From Microcebus murinus (taxonomy: Eukaryota > Chordata > Mammalia > Primates > Cheirogaleidae), in the NCBI RefSeq assembly GCF_040939455.1, contig NC_134116.1, positions 42,547,400 to 42,611,399 of the forward strand: a stretch of DNA of 64,000 nt, written 5' to 3'. Position 1 is the stretch's first letter; each line of letters starts with the position of its first letter. A program made the translations under genes and the position numbers. Under the pieces are notes generated by a model. That model was not told the DNA's origin, searched no databases, and worked only from the letters and a program-made list of their open reading frames with translations. Below are positions 14,597 to 26,220 of this stretch, piece by piece.

Positions 14597-14670
14597 GAAC
14601 CAAACGAAAGAATGTTGAAGTCCACAGAAATACAAATTTGGAGCTAATTTTCTAGTCTGGTATGTATGTC
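14597..14670 (+). repeat. Second copy of the 74-bp mariner-derived segment
   Basis: Same orientation as 12,311-12,384, 70 of 74 bases identical, starting GAACCAAACGAAAG and ending GTATGTATGTC. No further mariner sequence flanks it on either side, so it is not an independent mariner insertion with normal ends. Confidence 0.85.
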
Positions 14671-14767
14671 CTTTTTCAGTAATGACTTACTTATCAAGAT
14701 AGTTTATGAGAACTCATGCTTCTCATAGAAAACATAATAAGAAAGTTTGAATTCATCACTTCTTCAG

Positions 14768-14820
14768 AATACTAATGATCTTTATTTCACTTCATTTCAA
14801 TACTAATGATCTTTATTTCA
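14768..14820 (+). repeat. Small tandem duplication
   Basis: A 22-base word starting AATACTAATGATC occurs at 14,768-14,789 and again at 14,799-14,820, period 31. Confidence 0.85.
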
Positions 14821-17279
14821 TCTAGTTTTTTAATACAGAATAAAATGTCCTGGGAAGGATTAATCAAAGTCCATTTTACTATGCATAGTTGGGAATTCAC
14901 CTTTTAATAAAATATATAAACAAACTGTGAGACAGTTTTCCTTATAAATAGACATTGTAGCAAATAAAATAATACATTGTTTCTTATAGTGTTAATCCTC
15001 AGAAAGTTTTAATCATATACAGTATGATATAAAAGTAAAATAATTTTAATATGTGGAGTAGTTTAGTGGTAGATTCCTGTAATATTATGTGAGCCATTTC
15101 CAAATCTCTCCTCAGAACCTACTAGAACTTGAAACACAGAATGGAGTAAATTACTTGGAAAGTTCTTTCTACCTAAATACACATACTCATGCACAACACA
15201 CATGTATGCCCACTTGTGCTCACACAAGTCTGCTCTTGAAAGAAAAATGAAAAAGTAAAGAGGAAGTGCTAGTTATAGACAGTAAAAGAAAAATCATAGT
15301 TTTTAAAAATATTACATCACCCATGCTATATATATGGGGAAATAAATATCAAATAATTACTTTTTATTCATAAAGTTGGGAAAATCAGTTCAATATTGTT
15401 AGCTAAAATATTGCAATTTGATTTGATAACACACAACCTATATATTGCATTGACAAGGGTAAACAAAAGCATAAAACAAAAAGGCATATTGAAGATGGAT
15501 GCAAATAGAATTTTAAAAATAGTATCCGTATGTATTTATATAAGAGAAAGACGCAGGTAAATAAGAGTGGCAAGAGATGAAACCAATTTTTTTTTCTGGT
15601 GGCACAAAATATGACAGAAAGTAAAGATGGATTTTTTTTTTCTTTTCAGTCTAAGTTTTGGCTGATGTTGCAAACATCAAGAAAAATTGAAGAGATGCAA
15701 AGTACCCTTAAATCCTAAACTAAAGAGAGGACCAGCCTATGAAAGGCATACTAAGAAAAACTGTGAAATGAGTTCTGTTACTTTTACATAAGTATTGAAG
15801 GTTAAAAAAATTCAGTTAGGAAAGATGATTTCAGACTTCTGGCTTCCATCTTCTTTTTGGAAATGGAAAAGGATGCTTCTGCCTTTTCTTAAAACAAATG
15901 TAGAAACACTTTAAGACAACCACCCCACAGCTTGCTATGTGTTCCCTGAAGTTCAAGAGACACTAGGATACAACTTGATTTCCGCCAGGAGAACTGTTAA
16001 TATGGAAGTTGTAGAAGGTGCTGCCATTTTCTAGCAATGGAATGAAGAAAGGCAGTCCAAGGGTGGTGTATTTCCATGTCTTATATAACTCATATGTTTC
16101 TTAAGGACCAAATCAAGAATTGGGCAAGTGGAATCTAGGATCATCCTTTCTCTCTCCTTCATCCCATCTGCTCCCACCTAGAGGGAATATCAGACAAACA
16201 CTTAGATGGGAAGAGAAAAGATAAAAAAGAAGTAGCCTTGTTGCATTGGGAGGCTTTATGACCTAAGACTGAGTTGGAATTGGGAGGTGGGGGGACTATA
16301 AACTTAAAAACTAAGCGTTAACAGGAGACAAATAAAGACTATCTAATTACTGAAACAAGATACTCCTTGTGATTGACACAGACTAGAAAAGCTATGAGAC
16401 TTGCTCAAAATTTTATTCAAGGACCCAAAAGAAAACTATCTACAGCATGGTTTTAAATGGTTTGTGGAAAAATTAAATGGTTGTATGCTGATCCTCAACT
16501 AAGTCCCACTTGTTCAATATGGCCAAAAATGTAATGCCTGGGATGTCACATGAGAGAACTAAGGGAGGCCCTAGAGGCCATCTGAGACACTGAAGGTAGT
16601 TGGGGGCAAGTAGAAGAGCGATACATGTATATATAGACAACACTTTATGCTAATTCCAAATTATGAATAGGACTAGACTTCCATATGAGCTCAAGTTATA
16701 TCTCCCTTGTGGCAAGAAGCAAACCAAAAATTTTGTAGCACATACCTTCCTACTCTATTAACTGTTGAACTAATCATTTCCTGCAAAATCTTCTGTTCTC
16801 AGAGATGCAATGAACCCACTTAAATACTATCAGAGAATATACTTATCTCCCTAGTATCAGCATACCGTATACTATTCTCCATATAATATTATTTCTTGTT
16901 ATATTCTCTAAACTCTATTTATTCTTTTTATGACCTCTGATTAGGCTCACTCATATTACTTTAAAAATATGAGTATTAATTAATTTCTCCTTTTCTCTCT
17001 TTAAATGCTCTGAGTAATCTATTAACCTCTTAGCTTCACCTCTATATAAAAAGGGCAGCTGTGCTGGGAAAAATAGCTAACTGAATAACTAAGTAAATAA
17101 ATAAGCAAACAAACCTCTGAAGCTTTTTTGACAACTTCGTAATAAATAATCACTTTTTTTCTGGAGATGAAACTGAGCATGTCTGAAACAGAGAGAGAAT
17201 TTCTTCTGTTAAATTAAAAGATATAAGAAGCTTCCTTATTCCTACTTATTTAGTGAAAAATGAATTTATTGATCAACCA

Positions 17280-17875
17280 CTCTATGACAATACTACACTA
17301 GGCATAGGGGTTTCATGCATGATGAATAAAGTGGACAAAACAGTTGCATCAGTGGTGCTATAGAAGCAAATAGAGACCCAAATAACTTCTTTAAAACAGT
17401 TTAACACACACACACACACACACACACAGAGTGAGAGAGAGAGAGAAAAACTGTGCAGCTGTGATACCAGCTATAAATGAAACATAAATGGTGGTAAAAC
17501 ATCAAAATATAGGGTACCTAGATAGGAAACTCAGGGGAGTCTCTTCTGAAGAAGGGCTAAGTTGGAACTTCAAGGATATGTAGACATTATCCTAGTGGAA
17601 AGAAACAGGAGCATAACAAGTGAATTTATGGTCTGTGTGAAAGCATTTAGGGAAAAGAAACTAAGAACTTTAGAAAAGTTAGAAGGAAATTGTTGTGGAT
17701 GGAGAAATTGTACAAGGAGTGAGAGTAAGTGACATAGATGATAGGAGATAAAAAAGTAAGAAAGAGCTAAATAATTAAAGATTTTGTAGATCAAGATAAA
17801 GATTCTGAAACATATGCAAAGTACAGTAGGCGACAACTATTGAAAGGTTTCCAGCTGGTGAGTGAAATGATCAAT
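17280..17875 (-). mobile_element. L2 LINE remnant, antisense
   Basis: ACACTAGGCATAGGGGTTTC at the start and GATTTTGTAGATCAAGATAAAG, AAGGTTTCCAGCTGGTGAGTGAAATGATC later follow antisense L2. A (CA)n/(GA)n microsatellite interrupts it at 17,402-17,446. Confidence 0.65.
17402..17446. repeat. (CA)n(GA)n microsatellite
   Basis: A CA run followed by GAGAGAGAGAGAG, within an L2 remnant. Confidence 0.95.
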
Positions 17876-17889
17876 CAATGCCACATTTA

Positions 17890-18325
17890 CTGATTTTACC
17901 TAAATGATATACCTCTAAGTGATTCTATATTCACCATTCTTATGGTCACTCTATCTATCCTTCTAACAAGTCCACTGGTTTAGGTCCTTATTGCTTCTCA
18001 CCTGAACTGTTACATAAGATTTCTAAAAAACATACCGAATTTAAATTCTTGTTGAAATACAACTTTGATCATCTCTCTTTCTCCTATCCAGTTATGTCCC
18101 TATAGCTAATATATATGTTACCTTATTCCTTAGCTTGACATTCAAAGCTGTCTACCTTTCATTTCATCTTTTATTTTACATCCCAGCTTATGTTGTAGTC
18201 AACTTTAACTTCTCATAGTTTTCTACACATACTTGGAACTATCTCTTTCCATCTTTTTGTTCAAGCTATTTCCTATGCTTTTGCTCCATTTTCCTCTATG
18301 TGTTCAAATTTTTTCTATGAGTTAA
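17890..18325 (+). mobile_element. L2 LINE remnant, sense
   Basis: Pyrimidine-rich sequence with the L2-like order TTACATCCCAGCTTATG, ACTTGGAACTATCTCTTTCC and CAAGCTATTTCCTATGC. It sits tail to tail with the preceding antisense L2 copy. Confidence 0.5.
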
Positions 18326-18334
18326 TATGTAACC

Positions 18335-18450
18335 CCATTTACAACAACAATGGATGACTCTGTAGGATATTATGATAAGTGAAATAAGCAAGTCCCAGAA
18401 AGACAAATACTGTATGATTCCACTTAAATGAGGTATCTAAAATAGTGAAA
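18335..18450 (+). mobile_element. Old L1 (L1M-type) fragment
   Basis: The phrase GGATATTATGATAAGTGAAATAAGC ... GACAAATACTGTATGATTCCACTTA is typical of the late part of ancient mammalian L1. It abuts the truncated 3' side of the HSMAR1 copy. Confidence 0.75.
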
Positions 18451-19553
18451 AAAAAATCTGTGCTTTGGGATTTGACAAAGTCTTGGAAAGCATTTTCTGC
18501 ATCCTGCTGGCTATGGAAGTATTTTCTCTGCAAAATGTTGTCAAGACGCTCAAAGAAGTGGTCGTTGGTTGGTGAGAGGTCAGATAAATATGGCAGATGA
18601 AGCAAAACTTCACAGCCCAATTTCTTCAATTTTTGAAGCGTGGAGGAGAATTGGGCCCTTTCTATTGACCAATGGCTGCTGCAGTAGTTGCAGTTTTCGG
18701 TTCATCTAATCAATTTGCTGAACATACTTCTCACATGTAATGGTTTCGCTGGAGTTCAGAAAGCTGTAGTGAATCAGACTGGCAGCAGACCAACAGAGTG
18801 ATCATGACTTTTTTTTTTTTTTTGGTGTAAGTTTGGTTTGGGGAAGTGCTTTGGAGCCCTTCTCAGTCCAGCCACTGAGCTGATCATTACTGGTTGTCGT
18901 ATAAAATCCACTTTTCATTACATGTCACAATCTGATCAAGAAATGATTCATTGGTGCATACAAGAAGAGAAGACAACACTTCAAAATGATCATTTTTTTT
19001 TATTCAGTCAGCTCATGAAGTACCCACTTATGAAGCTTTTTCACCTTTTCAATTTGCTTCAAATACCAAACAAGCATAACCTGGTCGAAGTTGAGTTCTT
19101 CAGCAACTTCTCATGTAATTGTAAGAGTATCAGATTTGATGATTGCTCTCCATTGGTTCTTGTCAACTTCCAATGGCTGGCACTGTGCTCATCTTCAAGG
19201 TTCCCATCCCCTTTGCAAAACTTCTTGAACCACCACTGCACTATTCATTCCTTAGCAATTCCCGGGCCAAATGTGTTGTTGATGTTGTAAGCTGTCTCCG
19301 CTGCTTCATGACCCATTTTGAACTAAAATAAGAAAATAGCTAGAATTTGCTTTTTGTCCAATACCACTTCCATATTATAAAATACATATAAAATAAATAG
19401 TAAGTAATAAGCTATTATCAGAAAAATATAAAGCAAGAAATGTGCATTAAAATGATTTATAACATAACCACATTTATTTAAAAATGTATTCCAATATCAA
19501 ATGGCAAATTTCAACAATGCTAAAACTTCAATTACTTTTGTACCAATCTTAAA
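18450..19553 (-). mobile_element. HSMAR1-like mariner copy, decayed transposase
   Basis: On the minus strand, 19,241-19,059 encodes the MQWWFKKFCKGDGNLED segment of the mariner DNA-binding region. 18,629-18,450 encodes the C-terminal SDLSPTNDHFFERLDN and QQDAENAFQDFVKSQSTDF segments with the third catalytic Asp. Residues follow HSMAR1 (the ancestor of the SETMAR transposase domain). The inverted-repeat end is visible at 19,523-19,553 as AATTACTTTTGTACCAATCTTAA. The other end is lost where old L1 sequence begins near 18,450. Stops and frameshifts make it a pseudogene. Confidence 0.88.
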
Positions 19554-20769
19554 CTTTGTGTCGTGCTGTTCACCAAGGGCACTTAGGTGGGGGAGGGAAA
19601 ACTCCCCTTACACTTTCACTGGACTCCAAACCTCTCTGGGTTTGGTCCACACCACTATCTTCTACTCTCTATCTTCTTCTTTCTCAGCTTTGCAGTTTTT
19701 CTCTGTGGGTTCCCCAGATATCTCTGTTACCTGTCTCTGTGATCCACACCTGAGCCGCGACACTTCTCCACTCTCCTCAGTCCAATATTCTACCTTCCAG
19801 CCAGGATGGCCTGACAAGCAATGTCTCTAATAAGCCATCTTGGTTTGCTCTATCAAAATAAAAATATTTTTAAAAGAGAAAAAGGAAAGAAGAAAAATAA
19901 TTATTTTCATTGAAATGTAATATAATACATTCTGATATTTAAAATAAGTATCAGTGATAACTTTAATTTTGAAACATATGGAAGAATAAATTAGTAAATA
20001 ATTCTACTCAATTCAAATAATCAGGCACCATATATAAAATAACTTCTTTTCTCCTGATTAGAACATCATGAGGCTCATTTTTGATCACTCATAAAATGTG
20101 AGCCAGGATTGACAGTGTAGAAAACACTGAAGAAAGTCACATATGCTCTGTCTGTATCATGACAGAACCACATAAGCCAGGAAATGGAGGCAAAGTGTAT
20201 GTTCCAACAGATTTAAGATCCTTCACATTTTATCCAGATATAGAATTTGAAAATTCCAATTAGTCACAGTTATTTCAAATTATATGTATTTTCTCTAAGA
20301 CTTTGACATTTAAAAAAAATTCATGTCATTGGAAGTTTAATGAATGTGCCCATATCAGTTTTTAAAAACACTGAACAATATTTTTTTCTAGAATAAAAGG
20401 CCTCTTGGAAATAAGGTGTCACTATATGTCCACATTAATGTATTTTGACCTATTGATTTTCACTGTTTTGTAATCCATTAGTAGCTTTTAAGGAACACAT
20501 CCAAAAGAACACATACAACACAGTCAATTCTATTTGCCAAAGAATATATTCAATTTTACATAAAAAACCATTGAAAATACTATATTTCAGACTTAATAAA
20601 CTTGTCTTACTTACATCAAGATATATTATGTCTAAGACAACTTTTTGAAAAGACATGACCTATTGACATAGAAAGAAATTAGATTATACACATAGAATTT
20701 CTTTCTTGACAAATCTATCTAGACAAAAAAAAGCAATGCTATACCCTTCAAAATTAAATAAAAATAAAT
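19554..20769. other. Unclassified block beside HSMAR1, then AT-rich DNA
   Basis: 19,555-19,850 is more GC-rich (GGCACTTAGGTGGGGGAGGG, TGAGCCGCGACACTTCTCC) and looks like part of an LTR or another dispersed repeat. Its open frames resemble no protein I know. The rest is featureless. Confidence 0.4.
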
Positions 20770-21095
20770 TAAAAATTTATTAGAAATTAGAAATTTATTT
20801 GTATAAAATGCAAAACTATTACATTCCTTGAAAAGAACATAAGACAAAGTTCACCATTTGGAAGATTTCCATTTGTTGATAACTTTTTACCAACACCAAA
20901 TATGCAATCCATAAAACAAAGTATTGATGAGCTGAATTTCATTATAATTAAAAATGTTTGCTCTATAAAAGACATTGACAAGAGAATAAAAACATAAAGA
21001 CAGACTCAAAGAAAATTTTTGTGAATTAAAGGAATGTTATCCAAAATATACAAAGAACTCTTGAAACTCAGCAATAAGATACTAATTGTATACAT
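20770..21095 (+). mobile_element. Ancient L1M ORF2 fragment
   Basis: The order ATGCAATCCATAAAACAAAG, CTGAATTTCATTATAATTAA, CTATAAAAGACATTGACAAG, ATCCAAAATATACAAAGAAC, TTGAAACTCAGCAATAAGA matches the late ORF2 of old mammalian L1. It is strongly decayed. Confidence 0.75.
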
Positions 21096-21109
21096 ACTAT
21101 ATCCATTAA

Positions 21110-21480
21110 TTTAACTCAACAATTGCTCATTAAGAGAACATTGCATATTAAATTCTATGTCAGGTTTTTGGGTATAACAAGATAGCTATATTTCATCTTC
21201 TAATCAGAAAATGAAAACAAGAAAAATAATTACTCAACTAAGTTATTAGGAAATAGAACACTAGTCTTCTATAAAATATTACAGAAGTTCAAAAACATAG
21301 TGATGATATTTAGAGCCAAGTTAAGGGCACAAAAGGAGGTTGAATTCCCAAGTGACAAATACTCATGAAATAGAATATATTCACTGGAAATATAACCAGG
21401 TAAAGAAAATTGAACTTACAAAGGGACAGTACTTATGTGATAAGCCACATTAAGAACAGGATGGGAAAGTGAAAGGGACA
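21110..21480 (-). mobile_element. Probable L2 LINE remnant, antisense
   Basis: A purine-rich stretch with AATTGCTCATTAAGAG, TCTATGTCAGGTTTTTGGG, AATAATTACTCAACTAAG and GAGCCAAGTTAAGGGCAC in the spacing of antisense L2. Identity is low. Confidence 0.4.
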
Positions 21481-21529
21481 ATAAGCCACACAGAAATATT
21501 TCTGAGTAATAAGAAAACTATTACAATTT

Positions 21530-21700
21530 AATATTTACCAAGTTTTAATTTTGTACCAGGCACTATATTATGTGTTACTTCTAAATAGTTCCAATTTATT
21601 TTCCTAAACCAGTAGAGGCATAGAATTTAATGATCTAATCTTAATTTATCTATCCATTGGCTACACATAAAAACACAGCATTTGGAAATAAAACTTTTAA
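21530..21700 (+). mobile_element. Probable MIR SINE
   Basis: TTTACCAAGTTTTAATTTTGTACCAGGCACTATATTATGTGTTAC resembles the MIR phrase ending GTGCCAGGCACTGTGCTAAG. The 3' half is hard to follow. Confidence 0.45.
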
Positions 21701-23229
21701 TCTTTTAATATATCATTAAATCATTTTAGTATTAATATATAGCTATTAAGTTTCCATGTCAACACACTTTATGCAAAGTAACTAACTTCAGTACTCTCCA
21801 ATTTAATTGGAAGCCTTCCAATACAAAAACTTATTTTTAGAGAGATCAAACACTTAAAAATAACTGCTGACATAAAAATCTTCATAGAGTCCCTGGCATG
21901 TATATATTATGTAGATTTGCTGCAATGAACAGTCAAAAATATTTGTGTCCAGAAGATATAAGACAGAAGTGAAGTACCCAAATCTTAAAACAGTTCTCTG
22001 TGATAAAACATAAGTACACATTGTACCTGAGAGATGACAATCACCTCATTTACCCATAAACTTAGTTCGAATTTGGAGGATGTGTAAAGCAGGCATATTA
22101 AAGAAAAAAATTTTTAGTTCTTATTTGGCTTAAGCAAAAAGAACGAGCAGAAATAAGATAAATTAGTTTATAATTATGAACTAATTGAAATAAATTCAGT
22201 GGGTAAGTTTTCTCATATTTATTATTGATGCTCCAGATTTGAAAGAAGAATATCATGACCGTAGGTAAAATCCTCTGGATTATAAATCAGAGTAGCAAAC
22301 ATTCTATAGGAAGGGAAATGGAGAGGGAGAGTCATTTTAGGAAGTTTAGATTAAATAAAAGAACATTAAAAGGAAGTATGTAAATAGAAAAACATAATCT
22401 AATATTTCAAATGTCAAATTGTTTTGAGTACTTCTTGCCAAATTGGTGAACTATCTTAAAAGGGGATTAAATGTAGTAACATGAAAATTCTGTACACACA
22501 TGAAAATGTCATATACATTTATTACTTTATATTGCCACCTAGTATCTAATCATATTTGTTTCCTTGAAGAAAATATTATTTTCCTAAAAATGAAATCAAA
22601 ATTTGGCCACATAATATGGTCCAGAACATAAAAGACTTTTTCTCCTAAGATCTATGCTATCTAATTAGTCAACAACATTGTCTAATGGCGATTACCACAA
22701 AGTATAATTATAAAGTCATGTAAATACAAATAAAATTTGAGAGTATGCCTTGCAGGACAGCTCATACAAAGTAACACAAACCCCTTACTGTGCAATTGCT
22801 AAAACACAGCTCTAATGAGGACTTCACTAAGAAAATCTCCAAAATCTTTCCTTAGGGACAGGTTTTGAATATATTATATGCAACGTTATAAAAAATTATG
22901 ACACTCTCTGTCCCTTTAAAAGTAAATTATTAACAATTTAAAATGTAAATTAAATGTTAAGAACCTTGGAAGAAAAGGTTTAGCTCAAAGCCCAGTGGAC
23001 ACAAACCCTTAATTTATAAATAAATTTATTCATCACAAAATTTTGTTCAGATTTCTTTTTCAGACACTCATACATACTATAAACATGCAAATATCCATTT
23101 TCTGTAACATATTCAGAGAACTCAACCTTCCTAGTGGCTTCACTTTACTGACCCACTGAAACATTCTATTTTTAATATAGTATAAGTAATATTTAGTAAC
23201 TATTGTTTCTTATAAAAAAATAACTTTTA

Positions 23230-23560
23230 CCACAAGAGTTCTTAACTTCATGGTCTTTTAGTCTTAGCTTATATATCATCTTCTGACAGCCACCTTCTGG
23301 AACTGCCCAGTCCAAATTAAATTTCTTTACATTAATTATCATTTATCAATTACCTGATGTAATTATATTTATACCTATTACTCTATTAAATTAGTGTTTT
23401 AAATGTATAGTTTATTTGTTGTCTTTCTCTTCTCTTCTAGATTTTCATCTGCATGAACGAGAAGTTTGCCTAATATTTTTATTAATACTACTACAGTACA
23501 TTTTCGACATCTAGAGCAATATCTGGAACATAATAGGAACTATTTCTGTGAATGAATAAA
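23230..23560 (+). mobile_element. L2 LINE 3' fragment
   Basis: GATTTTCATCTGCATGAACGAG ... ATCTAGAGCAATATCTGGAACATAATAGGAACTATTTCTGTGAATGAATAAA follows the L2 3' end. Confidence 0.6.
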
Positions 23561-25279
23561 AACGTTATAATCACTTTTCTGGTTGGGGCAGAAAATAGTG
23601 AGAGTGTGGCAGAAAATAACAAAACAATACTTCACAGTTAAGAGAGTGAAATATGTATACATATATACACACATATTAAGTATATATGCTCAGACGTGTG
23701 TATATATTGAATATATATATTTTTCCAGGTTGGTTAAGTCATTGCTACTTTTCTTCATTTAGGGGGGTACTGTATCCTTTTCGTATTCTGAAATAATCAG
23801 TTCCATCTTTTTTGTTTTCTCCAAATAATAAGTTCCATACAGATCAAATCTTAATGCTTCAAAAATTATATTTGAAAGATCAAGATATTTTGTAGTTATA
23901 AATGTTTATTATGTGAAATGTCATTCAAGTAAAATCTATATGGTAATAATCTGTGGCTACATATAGTTGGCCACATATAGTATACTGTGAAACAGATAAG
24001 GTGTGGTCTTCACGCTATAGACGTTGTAGGCTTAATATTTATTACATCCTATTTCCAGAAGATCACAGTAAAATGTATTGACTAAGAAAGATGTATTAAT
24101 ATTTGTTACAACAGTCTTACAACAGATAGGAACAAAGAAGCTTGAGCAAGAATTTCCTTTTTCTCATTTCATAACATTACAATAAGATTTGAGGTATCCT
24201 TGAGAATTTAGAACAAGAGGGTATAATGCGTGAGAAGGCTTAATAAGTCTTTGAACTCATCGCTAAATGTATTAATTAAATGTAGGCTTTTATTGTTTAG
24301 GCCAAGGGATCTCTTTAATTATCTAACTTTCTACCACCAGTAAATGGCTCATCTATGGCAAGAATGAGACTCTGTTTACGTATTCTAATTACTAATTCCA
24401 ACAAGAAGTGGAGCCCTATAATCATGTCCACAGTAGATAGCCTTATCTCTAGTGAACATGGTTTATTTGGTCTGATGTAGGAACCTGGCCCAGAAAGGCC
24501 AGTTCATTGGATAAACTGGGAGCTTCAGGATTTTTTTTCTTGTTTTTTTCTTTCTTTCAAATGATTTGAATTTGGGATTATTAAAACAGGGTTATGTGAT
24601 ATTAAATCAGGAGAATAATATACACCCATTTTTTACTATGTGCATAAAGGAACAAAATTAATATGCAGAAAAAGAGATAAAGTACCCAGAGAAGAACACG
24701 CCACCATAGAATGAGAAACACAGTAGAAAACTTGCCTTGGAAATTATTGGATTTCTGGTTACAGTCTGCCAAGCTGGAAGATACCATACATATTTAAGTT
24801 TATGTATTCATCCAATAAATTATTGTTTTTTTCTTATAGCAATGAAGGTATATTTGTGTTATTTACAACAAAAGAAAGACTAAAACTTTCTTTCATTTTT
24901 TTGTATTTGATTTGTTTCAAATAGGTCAATTTTTCTATAAAATGTCATGCACATATATTAAAATACGCATCAAGAGGATTTCTGAGTTATATATAATTGA
25001 GTGAAGACATTCAAGATGTATTATCATAGCTATAAACCATTACTTTTATTTATGACTTCAAATTTTTTTCTCAGTTTTTTTATCATGTATTGTAGTAACC
25101 AAATACTGGAGGAAGTGGGAGAAAATTAATAAATCTACACATTGTTTAAAACACACAAACTAATTTGTAGTGCTATTTGTCACAATAAGTGAATGGATGT
25201 TATAGGATGAAAGTATTGCAGATAAAGACAGGATTACCTAATGAAGAGTTTGAGTGAACATTGTGATTGAATTAATAAA

Positions 25280-25380
25280 AATGTGTTTTTCAGATTCATT
25301 GAACACTTATTCCAGGAACTATGTAAGATGACATGAAAATACATAAATAAGGAGCTTATTATTTGACAGAGAAACCTTTT
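25280..25380 (-). mobile_element. Short L2/MIR-like fragment, antisense
   Basis: GATTCATTGAACACTTATTCCAGGAACTATGTAAGATG ... AAGGAGCTTATTATTTGACAGAG matches the antisense L2 3' end in order. Confidence 0.5.
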
Positions 25381-26202
25381 AGTCATGCTATTTCATTATT
25401 AAATGATTTATTTGTGGAAATAATAGGTTCAAAGCATTTAGTATAGAATTTGACTCAGTTTGTGCTTGCCACATATTAATTCCATCAGTTTCCACCACTA
25501 CTTTTAGTACAGAGTAGTAATTAGGTCTGACTTTTTCTCAATTCATTCATTTTTCATGGAGTGTTATAGCCCTGATCATTATGTACCAAGTTAAAAATTG
25601 TGTGTGTGTGTGCTTGTTTTCAGGGAAAATTACATGGATTTAGGCCCAGCAGATTATAATCTATATTATGTCTATGTAAAATAATCAAACCTTGAAAATA
25701 TCCCAAACTTCCAAAACTACTGAACAAACAATTAGAGTAATGAATTCATTGATTCCTTACTCTAGTAAGGAATCAAGAAGCATGTGTATAGAAATTTCAA
25801 TGAAGCAAGGATAGCTTTTTATATAAAGGAAAATAAAGCATTCAACCACTTAACTTATATTACATATGTTGTATTAAATTAAAATGACTGATATACAATT
25901 AATCTTTTTTTATACACTCAAAAAGGTGAGAAAGTTCTCTAAATATATTGATCACTACAATTGTATTTGATAGATACTGTGTCTGAGGAAGTTTCATGAT
26001 ATTTGAGAATGCACAGGAGAAAGCAACTAACCCACTATGAGAGGATTTTTGGAAGAATTTATTGAAAAACTAATGCTTAGACAGATTCATAAATTCTTAA
26101 GAGGTAAGTGGTATAAGGAAGTGTGTAAAATTAATAACAATATGAAATAATTATAATATTAAGTACTATAATGCAATAATTATGATAGAAAATTATATAT
26201 AA

Positions 26203-26220
26203 TAGTAGAACCAGTAGTAG
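26203..26220 (+). repeat. ATXN8OS: Candidate orthologue of the SCA8 CAG/TAG (CTG/CTA) repeat, unexpanded
   Basis: The + strand reads TAG TAG AAC CAG TAG TAG AG, so one CAG followed by two TAG triplets, with two more TAGs just before. In human the KLHL1-sense strand at this locus has CAG repeats followed by TAG repeats, the same order. It lies 30.5 kb upstream of the KLHL1 ATG, close to the human spacing as I remember it. Human genotyping primers recalled from memory fit the flanks loosely: one aligns without gaps to 25,982-26,011 at about 21 of 30 bases, the other partly to the minus strand at 26,249-26,225. No ATG directly precedes the CAG, so the human ATXN8 polyglutamine frame is absent. 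Confidence 0.5.

Larger units (their letters stand above)
13181..17279. other. AT-rich intergenic DNA
   Basis: Besides the 74-bp mariner copy and the small tandem duplication I see no gene. The stretch 15,830-16,620 is less AT-rich and could be an old repeat (perhaps an L1 5' part), unproved. Confidence 0.5.
21701..25981. other. AT-rich intergenic DNA
   Basis: Only L2 pieces (23,230-23,560; 25,280-25,380) are recognised. There is a TA-rich stretch at 23,650-23,725. Confidence 0.55.

Noticed and set aside
19501..19830. 109-codon + frame next to HSMAR1
   Set aside because: Begins in the mariner inverted repeat and crosses an unclassified repeat-like block; no protein resemblance.
23487..23497. 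ACTACTACAG as an alternative SCA8 site
   Set aside because: Triplets are in the wrong order on this strand (CTA before CAG, where TAG after CAG is expected), it lies in an L2 fragment, and the flanks do not fit.
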